10,751 nucleotides of DNA, from contig DAOWER010000178.1 in the NCBI GenBank assembly GCA_030638405.1, positions 1 through 10,751 on the forward strand, read 5' to 3'. The position numbers and the translations under genes are program-made. Within the stretch, counting starts at the first letter, position 1. Every line of letters begins with the position of its first letter. The DNA is from Candidatus Eiseniibacteriota bacterium. Its GTDB lineage: Bacteria; Joyebacterota; Joyebacteria; Joyebacterales; Joyebacteraceae. This document shows positions 6,206 to 10,751 of the stretch, piece by piece. Under the pieces are notes generated by a model that saw only the letters and a list, made by a program, of their open reading frames with translations, made no database searches and was not told the DNA's origin.

Positions 6206-7912
6206 TCAGTAGTCCTCGGCCTGAACGTCCTTGAGCCTCAGCTGCAGGTCGGTGACTCCCCTCCAGGTGTTCTCCTCGAGCACGTAGGCGAGGGTCGCCA
6301 TTCCGCCGCCGCCCCTGAGCTCATCGAGATGGCCCGCCATCCCAAACCCGATGGCATCCATCACGCGCTCGCCCTGCGCGACGGTGAGCTTGAGGTGACC
6401 GTTGCCGACCGACTTCGCCGCTATCAGCTTGACGTTACGCGTCCCGAAAATGGGCTCCGGATTGCCCGCGCCGAAGGGTTGCATCCGCTTCAGGTGATTG
6501 ACAAGGTTGAAGTCGCACTCGGCGAGCGTGACCACAGAGTCGATGCTGATGACGGGAACCAGATCCTCCGCTTTCAAGGTGCGCGACACGACGTTCTCCA
6601 CGCACTCCCGGAACTCGGGCAGCCGCTCCTCCGGCAGCGAGACGCCCGCCGCGTGCCGGTGGCCGCCGAAACTGGTGAGCATCTCCCCGCACTCAACCAG
6701 CGCCGAATGAAGATCGAAGCCGGGGATGCTGCGTCCCGACCCCTTCCCCGCTCCGTCGGACACCGACAACAGAATTGTCGGGCGGTTGTACTGCTTGGCG
6801 ATGCGCGAGGCGACGATCCCGATGACGCCGGGGTGCCACCCGGACGACCACAGCACGATCGAGCGCGTGGCCGACAGGTCGACCGACTCCTCGATGATCC
6901 TGGTAGCGTCCTCGAGTACGCGAGTCTCGAGGGTCCTCCGCTTCTTGTTCTCGAGGTCCAGCTGCCTGGCTATCTCGGCGGCCTTGGTCTCGTCGTCGGT
7001 CGTCAGCAGCTCGACACCGATGCTGGCGTCGCCGAGTCGACCGGCGGCGTTCAGCCTGGGCCCCAGCGCGAACCCGATGTGCGGGGCCTGCGCACGCGCG
7101 GGCTCCACACCGGCCACTTCCATCAACGCCCTTAGGCCCGGGTTGCTCGTCCTCCTGAGCCGCTCCAACCCCAACGTGGTAAGCACGCGGTTCTCGGAGT
7201 CGAGTGGGACAATGTCAGCGACGGTCCCGACGGCGACGAGGTCGAGGTTCTCCTCGATCGAGTGAGCGACGTCGCGGTACTCACGCGCGAGCGCCTGCAT
7301 CAGCTTGAATGCGACACCGACGCCGGCCAGGTGCGGGTAGGGGTACGAGGAGTCCTTCCGCTTGGGGTCGACCACGGCAACGGCGTCCGGCAGCGTGTCC
7401 TGTGGTTCATGGTGGTCGGTGACGATCACGTCGATGCCGAAGCTCGCCGCCAGGGCGATCTCGTCGTGCCCAGTCACACCGCTGTCGACCGTCACGATCA
7501 GCTTGACGCCGCTGTCCCGCGCGGCGCGCACGCCGTTCCCAGACAGCCCGTAGCCCTCCGTAAGTCTGTTGGGAATGTAGAAGCCGACATCAAGCCCGGC
7601 GGCCTCGAGGCACCGTTTGATCACGACCACCGAGGTTATGCCATCGACGTCGTAGTCGCCGCAGACGAAGATCTTCTGTTTCTCGTCGATGGCCACTCTC
7701 AGGCGCTCGAGAGCAGGCTCGATGTCGGGGAGCAGCAGCGGGTCGTGGAGGGTCTCACGGTCGGGGTTGAGGAACGCGTGCGCGGCCTCGGGGGTCGTCA
7801 CGCCGTGCCCGACGAGAACGGCCGCGAACGCCCGCGGAACCTCCATCTCGCCCGCAAGCTCGACGGCTCGGGCCCGCTGGTCCTCGTCCGGGAGTCTCCA
7901 TAGGCGCTTCAA
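6206..7912 (-). CDS. recJ: Single-stranded-DNA-specific exonuclease RecJ
   Basis: RecJ degrades single-stranded DNA 5' to 3' in recombinational and mismatch repair. The 568-residue product matches the family length (E. coli 577). Metal-binding motifs of the DHH superfamily are present: CGDYDVDG (84-91), TVDSGV (141-146), VTDHHEP (164-170), and the DHHA1 signature GGHRHAAG (416-423); the C-terminal OB-type domain includes PFGAGNPEP (479-487). I place the start at TTG 7910-7912: it has AGGAG at 7919-7923 with a 6-nt spacer and gives MKRLWRLPDEDQ, a RecJ-like N-terminus. The same frame stays open to an ATG at 8086, but that lies inside rnpB and would add 58 unrelated residues. It follows rnpB by about 115 nt and precedes rel, as in the recJ-(apt)-rel-dtd order of Bacillus. 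Confidence 0.95.
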   Translation of the reverse strand: MKRLWRLPDEDQRARAVELAGEMEVPRAFAAVLVGHGVTTPEAAHAFLNPDRETLHDPLLLPDIEPALERLRVAIDEKQKIFVCGDYDVDGITSVVVIKRCLEAAGLDVGFYIPNRLTEGYGLSGNGVRAARDSGVKLIVTVDSGVTGHDEIALAASFGIDVIVTDHHEPQDTLPDAVAVVDPKRKDSSYPYPHLAGVGVAFKLMQALAREYRDVAHSIEENLDLVAVGTVADIVPLDSENRVLTTLGLERLRRTSNPGLRALMEVAGVEPARAQAPHIGFALGPRLNAAGRLGDASIGVELLTTDDETKAAEIARQLDLENKKRRTLETRVLEDATRIIEESVDLSATRSIVLWSSGWHPGVIGIVASRIAKQYNRPTILLSVSDGAGKGSGRSIPGFDLHSALVECGEMLTSFGGHRHAAGVSLPEERLPEFRECVENVVSRTLKAEDLVPVISIDSVVTLAECDFNLVNHLKRMQPFGAGNPEPIFGTRNVKLIAAKSVGNGHLKLTVAQGERVMDAIGFGMAGHLDELRGGGGMATLAYVLEENTWRGVTDLQLRLKDVQAEDY

Positions 7913-7974
7913 GCGTCTCTCCTGTTCCGCACGGGGACTGCCGACGTCGTCGATCGGTACTCCGGCGCCCGGCC

Positions 7975-7997
7975 CGGCCGGGGCGTGTGCCCGGCCG
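7975..7997 (-). other. GC-rich hairpin between rnpB and recJ
   Basis: An inverted repeat of 9 bp with one bulged G (arms 7975-7984 and 7989-7997, 4-nt loop) lies about 30 nt past the mature 3' end of rnpB and 50 nt before the recJ ribosome binding site. It has no U tract after it. It may be a weak or factor-dependent terminator of rnpB or a processing boundary (inference). Confidence 0.5.
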
Positions 7998-8027
7998 CCT
8001 CGGGTCGGGGACGGGGTGGAAACAGCA

Positions 8028-8410
8028 GAGACGGAGCAGACCGTAAGCCGAGTTCTGTCGGAAGTGTTACCTTCCGCGGCGATCATTCATCTGGGACGCC
8101 GATTGCCCGGCGCCTCATGCGACCTACCCGAGAGTCTTAGCGAAGCGGGCAGCTTCTCCTCTCCTATTTGGTCTCGCTCCGGGTGGGGTTTACCAAGCTG
8201 CTCCCGTCACCGGGAACACTGGTGAGCTCTTACCTCACCTTTTCACCCTTGCCGGGACCCCGTTGCCGGGGCCCTTGGGCGGTTTCCCTTTCTGCGGCAC
8301 TTTCCTTAGGATCGCTCCCACTGGGAGTTACCCAGCACCCTGCCCTATGGAGCTCGGACTTTCCTCAGGTGACTCGAGGCCACCCGCGACCGCCTGGTCT
8401 ACTCCGTCCG
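8028..8410 (-). ncRNA. rnpB: RNase P RNA, bacterial class A
   Basis: The catalytic RNA that removes 5' leaders from pre-tRNAs. The minus strand shows the conserved blocks in order: GAGGAAAGUCC (8356-8366), AGGGUGAAAAGGUGAGGUAA in the P10/P11 region, GGUAAACCCCACCCGGAGCG and ACCAAAUA (8163-8194), the GGGUAGG of L15 (8123-8129) that pairs with tRNA CCA, AGAUGAAUGA, and ACAGAACUCGGCUUA (8044-8058). P1 is a 13-bp stem with one U-G wobble, 8396-8408 with 8030-8042. P2 pairs 8388-8394 with 8078-8084. A hairpin at 8059-8076 (CGGAAG / CUUCCG) matches the variable helix P19. The ends are set from P1, so each may be off by a few bases. About 380 nt is normal. I see no convincing promoter upstream. Confidence 0.97.
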
Positions 8411-8498
8411 ATCCCTGCGTGGCCCCCGCCTGCGGGCCGCCGAGGTCGCAAGTGCGGCGCCCCGGAGTCGCCCTGGCCAGACGCGATGCCGGCTGGGA

Positions 8499-9119
8499 TC
8501 AGCGCCCCATCCGGGCGCCAATCTGGGCCAGCCTGTCGGCCCTGGCGTTCTTCTCCCTCGGTATTGTCTCGAACTTCACCGAATCGAGACGGGAGAGCAG
8601 CTGCCCCACCTCGAGGTAGCGCTCTATGAGCTTCGTGTCCTTGACCTTGTAGCGCCCGCTGAGCTGATTCGAGACTAGCTCGCTGTCGAGCCGCACGGTG
8701 ACACGCCGTGCGCCCAGGGCCAGTGCCCTCGCGAGTCCGATCCTCACCGCCTCGTACTCGGCTACGTTGTTCGTCGTGCGTCCGAGGTGCTCGCGGAACT
8801 CCTCGATGGTCTCGCCGTCAGGGGTCAGTATCACTCCGCCTGCTCCCGACGGGCCGGGATTCCCTTTGGACGCACCATCCGTGTAGATGACAACCTCGGC
8901 GTGCGATTGGCGGGATGCCGTGCCGGCGGCGCGATTCCCGGTGTCGCCCGACTCGGGAAGACCGAACTCCATCGGCGCGGTCACCGTGCCCGCGAACCTG
9001 GCTACACTCTCGAGGAAGGCCGCTGCTCGCTCCTCGGGAAGACCGGCGTCGCGGGCCGCCTCCTTCCAGGTGCGCCCGGCCCGGATCGCCCTGACGAAAT
9101 CCTCTTCTTTCCTACCCAA
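8499..9119 (-). CDS. RNase HI-family ribonuclease with N-terminal helical extension
   Basis: RNase HI enzymes cut the RNA strand of RNA-DNA hybrids. Residues 76-206 form the RNase H fold with all four catalytic acids: Asp81 in YTDGASKGNPGPSGAG, Glu121 in TNNVAEYEA, Asp145 in VRLDSELV and Asp195 in NARADRLAQIG. This is the variant found in the 'reverse transcriptase-like/RnhA-like' group rather than classic E. coli RnhA. Residues 1-45 form an added helical, possibly helix-turn-helix segment (TWKEAARDAGLPEE), followed by a flexible linker (50-75); it does not look like the eukaryotic-type hybrid-binding domain. The TTG start at 9117-9119 has GGGAG 7 nt upstream and overlaps the stop of the zinc-ribbon gene; a GTG at 9155 would give 218 residues but lacks a ribosome binding site. 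The stop codon touches a 6-bp hairpin (8502-8518). Confidence 0.9.
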   Translation of the reverse strand: MGRKEEDFVRAIRAGRTWKEAARDAGLPEERAAAFLESVARFAGTVTAPMEFGLPESGDTGNRAAGTASRQSHAEVVIYTDGASKGNPGPSGAGGVILTPDGETIEEFREHLGRTTNNVAEYEAVRIGLARALALGARRVTVRLDSELVSNQLSGRYKVKDTKLIERYLEVGQLLSRLDSVKFETIPREKNARADRLAQIGARMGR

Positions 9120-9831
9120 CGTCCGTCTCCCGCCGCCAGTAGAGGATCCGCCCACAGCCGTCGCACTCGGTGAAACGTGTGGCCCGCTTGACCTCGATGA
9201 CGGTCTGAGGAGGCAGGCTCTTGTAGCACCCGGAGCAGGCGCCGTCCACCACCGGCGCCAGCGCGCAGTCGCCCTTGCTCCTGAATATGCCCTCGTACCG
9301 TCTGAGCAGGGACGCGTCGATCCGCATCGCGATCCGGAGTCGCTCGTCCTTCTTGACGGCCAGCGCGTCGTTCAGCTCGTCGAGCCTGGCCTGGAGCTCG
9401 CTCACGCTCTCATCTATGCCACGCTCGGCCTCGGCCTTCTCGGCACCGGCCTTCTCCACATCCGCGGCCAGCTGATCTATGTCCTCCAGCAGGGTGAGGA
9501 TGCCGTCCTCGAGGTCCGAGATGCCCTGGCCGGCGAACGCTATCTCGTGAGTGAGGGCCGCGTATTCCTCGTTGGTCTTGATGACAAGCTGCTTGGCCTT
9601 GAGGTCGTTGATTCGGGCCGTCGCGTCCTCCAGCTCGTGCTCCCTGTGCTGGCGTTCCTTCTTCGCTACATCCAGCGCGAGTTCCTTCTCCTGAAGCGCC
9701 GCGCGGACGCGCGCTTTCTCCGTCTTGAACTCGCCGATGCGGATAGGAAGCAACTCGCCCTGCCTCGACAGATCGGCGAGATCGGTGTCTATCTCCTGAA
9801 GCTCGAGCAGAAGTTCGAGTTGCTCAAGCAC
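9112..9831 (-). CDS. Coiled-coil C4-type zinc-ribbon protein (zf-RING_7 / COG1579 family)
   Basis: A 239-residue protein of a widespread family with no settled biochemical role; suggested links are to nucleic acid handling. Residues 1-180 are almost entirely charged heptad-like helix, expected to form a long antiparallel coiled coil, with the NEEYAALTHEI element (87-97) that is conserved in the family at the hairpin turn. The C-terminus carries a four-cysteine zinc ribbon, CSGC (199-202) and CDGC (223-226). There is no signal peptide or membrane segment, so it is cytosolic. The start is GTG at 9829-9831 with a G-rich ribosome binding site (AGGGGG) a few bases upstream. The stop overlaps the TTG start of the RNase H gene, suggesting coupled translation; the pairing of this family with RNase HI recurs in several bacterial groups as far as I recall. 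Confidence 0.9.
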   Translation of the reverse strand: MLEQLELLLELQEIDTDLADLSRQGELLPIRIGEFKTEKARVRAALQEKELALDVAKKERQHREHELEDATARINDLKAKQLVIKTNEEYAALTHEIAFAGQGISDLEDGILTLLEDIDQLAADVEKAGAEKAEAERGIDESVSELQARLDELNDALAVKKDERLRIAMRIDASLLRRYEGIFRSKGDCALAPVVDGACSGCYKSLPPQTVIEVKRATRFTECDGCGRILYWRRETDVG

Positions 9832-9889
9832 GAATCCCCCCTGGAGAGACGATGTCCGCGGCCGCGGGCGGACTCCCGCTCCCGCCGCT

Positions 9890-9930
9890 CAAACCGGGAG
9901 CCCGGTCCGCGACGGAGACGCCCCGGTTTG
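9890..9930 (-). other. Inverted repeat after the tRNA genes
   Basis: A perfect 9-bp inverted repeat (caaaccggg 9890-9898 with cccggtttg 9922-9930) encloses a 23-nt loop, 10 nt past the 3' end of tRNA-Val. On the minus strand the stem ends in TTTG, too short for a convincing U tract. It could end the tRNA transcript or mark the leader of the zinc-ribbon gene. A further 6-bp stem lies at 9854-9873. Confidence 0.45.
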
Positions 9931-9940
9931 TTCCCGGGTA

Positions 9941-10017
9941 TGGTGGGCGATACTGGATTCGAACCAGTGACCTCCGGTATGTGAGACCGGCGCTCTAACC
10001 AACTGAGCTAATCGCCC
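9941..10017 (-). tRNA. tRNA-Val(CAC)
   Basis: The minus strand folds as a 77-nt tRNA with a perfect 7-bp acceptor stem (GGGCGAT with ATCGCCC), D-arm TTAGCTCAGTTGGTTAGAGC, anticodon stem CCGGT/ACCGG around the loop CTCACAT, and T-arm with GGTTCGAATCC. The anticodon is CAC, reading GUG valine codons. The 3' CCA is encoded (9941-9943). It follows the CAU tRNA by 17 nt and is probably cotranscribed with it. Confidence 0.97.
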
Positions 10018-10034
10018 CCATGGCTTGATGTTCT

Positions 10035-10109
10035 TGGTGGGCCCACTCGGATTCGAACCAAGGACCTACGGATTATGAGTCCGCTGCTCTACCGCTGAGC
10101 TATGGGCCC
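10035..10109 (-). tRNA. tRNA with anticodon CAU (probably tRNA-Ile2, else elongator Met)
   Basis: The minus strand folds as a 75-nt tRNA: acceptor GGGCCCA with TGGGCCC, short D-loop (AGCTCAGCGGTAGAGC), anticodon loop CTCATAA, T-arm GGTTCGAATCC, encoded CCA. The paired first base rules out initiator tRNA. The acceptor pairs C4-G69, C5-G68 and C6-G67 agree with the determinants that TilS uses in E. coli tRNA-Ile2, where C34 becomes lysidine and the tRNA reads AUA. Elongator Met in E. coli has U4-A69 and A5-U68 instead. I therefore lean to Ile2, but comparison with the other CAU tRNAs of this genome is needed to settle it. Confidence 0.93.
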
Positions 10110-10147
10110 GCCGGAAGTTCGATGGAGGCCCTCCCGGCCGAACGCGC

Positions 10148-10177
10148 AGTCTAGCACGCTGACCGGAGGGGTGTCAA
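10148..10177 (-). promoter_or_regulatory. Sigma-70 promoter of the tRNA pair
   Basis: On the minus strand a consensus -35 TTGACA (10172-10177) is followed after 18 nt by a -10 TAGACT (10148-10153, 4 of 6 consensus bases). The predicted start near 10140 lies about 30 nt before the CAU tRNA. The bases right after the -10 read GCGCG, a GC-rich discriminator of the sort seen at stable-RNA promoters under stringent control. It lies in the 104-nt gap after rpoD. Confidence 0.75.
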
Positions 10178-10213
10178 CGGGTGCGCCGGCGACGAACCGG
10201 CTCGCGTAGAACG

Positions 10214-10751
10214 TCAAGGAAGGTCGATGTATCCCTTGAGGCGGCTTCTCCGCTTGTAGTGCCTCAGCTTGCCGATGGCCTTCTTCTCTATCTGGCGGAC
10301 GCGCTCTCGGGTCACGCCGAAGATGGCCCCGACCTCCTCGAGGGTCATGGGAGCTCGGTCCTTCTCCAGACCGAAGCGCAGTCTGATGATCTTCTCCTCG
10401 CGCGAGTCGAGCTCCGCGAGAACCTCATCGATCTCGCTCTGCAGCAGCTTGAACGAGGCGTACTGGGAGGGCGAGATGACCTTCGTGTCCTCGACGAAAT
10501 CCCCGAGGCTCGAGTCCTCGTCCTCGCCTATCGGGCGGTCGAGCGAGATGGGTTGCTGTGCCGCCTTGAGGATGCCCTTGACCTTGTCCTCGGTGAGATC
10601 GAGCTTGTCCGCGATCTCGTCCACCGACGGATCTCTGCCCTCCTCCTGCACGAGCTGGCGGGTCGTGCGCACGACCTTGTTGATGGCCTCTATCATGTGG
10701 ACGGGGACGCGGATGGTCCGCGCCTGGTCCGCGATGGCGCGCGTGATGGCC
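10214..10751 (-). CDS. rpoD: RNA polymerase sigma-70 factor, 5' end cut by window
   Basis: The primary sigma factor directs RNA polymerase to housekeeping promoters. About 178 C-terminal residues are present; the start and regions 1-2 lie beyond the right edge. The visible part opens with ITRAIADQARTIRVPVHMIE (regions 2.4-3.0, where the extended -10 is read), then the region 3 helices, the sigma finger SLDRPIGEDEDSSLGDFVED (region 3.2), and region 4 with RLRFGLEKD and the -35-binding helix-turn-helix TLEEVGAIFGVTRERVRQIE, ending in KGYIDLP. These match RpoD/SigA rather than RpoS or extracytoplasmic factors. An ATG at 10694-10696 lies inside the gene and is not its start, since the frame and homology continue to the window end. 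No U-tract terminator follows; only a 5-bp stem at 10185-10201. Confidence 0.96.
   Translation of the reverse strand, partial: AITRAIADQARTIRVPVHMIEAINKVVRTTRQLVQEEGRDPSVDEIADKLDLTEDKVKGILKAAQQPISLDRPIGEDEDSSLGDFVEDTKVISPSQYASFKLLQSEIDEVLAELDSREEKIIRLRFGLEKDRAPMTLEEVGAIFGVTRERVRQIEKKAIGKLRHYKRRSRLKGYIDLP

Noticed and set aside
6497..6502. TTGACA on the plus strand within recJ
   Set aside because: No -10 element at a suitable distance and no plus-strand gene downstream.
5702..7135. A 477-codon plus-strand ORF antisense to recJ and rel
   Set aside because: Both minus-strand genes beneath it are complete, conserved enzymes; the plus-strand product has a skewed Arg/Gly/Asp/Leu composition typical of antisense frames in GC-rich DNA and no recognisable motif.
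7913..8086. N-terminal extension of RecJ up to an ATG at 8086
   Set aside because: The ATG lies within the 3' part of rnpB, the added residues are low-complexity and unlike RecJ, and a TTG with AGGAG at 7912 gives the normal protein.
8168..8629. Plus-strand ORFs over rnpB and the end of the RNase H gene
   Set aside because: They run through the conserved RNase P RNA core on the other strand; no coding signal.
9854..9873. Palindromic GC run including a gcggccgc site as a possible repeat or attachment site
   Set aside because: Only a 6-bp stem in very GC-rich DNA next to the zinc-ribbon start; no duplicated copy near the tRNAs and no integrase gene, so no sign of an attachment site.
10694..10696. 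ATG as the start of a short 160-residue sigma factor
   Set aside because: The frame and sigma region 2.4-3.0 homology continue to the right edge, so this is an internal Met.

Overview
This is a GC-rich (roughly 60-65 %) stretch of bacterial core genome. Every gene I can support lies on the minus strand, so transcription runs from high to low coordinates. The RNase P RNA is a bacterial class A molecule, the Rel enzyme is bifunctional, and the sigma factor is the housekeeping sigma-70 type. I see no mobile element, CRISPR array, phage gene or compositional island. No phylum can be assigned from sequence alone; the gene order and GC content would fit one of several GC-rich, mostly uncultivated Gram-negative lineages or a deltaproteobacterium-like group, which is inference.

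Layout in the direction of transcription (right to left): the 3' part of rpoD (10751-10214); a sigma-70-like promoter driving two tRNA genes, one with anticodon CAU (probably tRNA-Ile2, otherwise Met) and tRNA-Val(CAC); a coiled-coil C4 zinc-ribbon protein; an RNase HI-family protein with an extra N-terminal helical segment; rnpB; recJ; the (p)ppGpp synthetase/hydrolase rel; dtd; maf; mtnA; then a strong promoter and the ribosomal protein genes rplM, rpsI and rpsB, the last cut by the left edge.

Together the genes handle information processing and its quality control: tRNA supply and 5' maturation, removal of RNA-DNA hybrids, single-strand DNA resection, the stringent response, proofreading of D-aminoacyl-tRNAs, clean-up of non-canonical nucleotides, and ribosome proteins. 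mtnA (methionine salvage) is the one metabolic gene. The order recJ-rel-dtd is a known conserved neighbourhood (in Bacillus recJ-apt-rel-dtd); apt is missing here. dtd overlaps maf and the zinc-ribbon gene overlaps the RNase H gene, pointing to translational coupling.

No undescribed system is evident. The points most worth a second look are a 64-nt, 17-bp perfect hairpin between rel and dtd, a set of GC-rich hairpins without U tracts in most gene junctions, an Asp-to-Glu change in the HDxxED hydrolase motif of Rel, several TTG starts with good ribosome binding sites, the N-terminal segment of the RNase H, and the structured leaders of the ribosomal protein genes.
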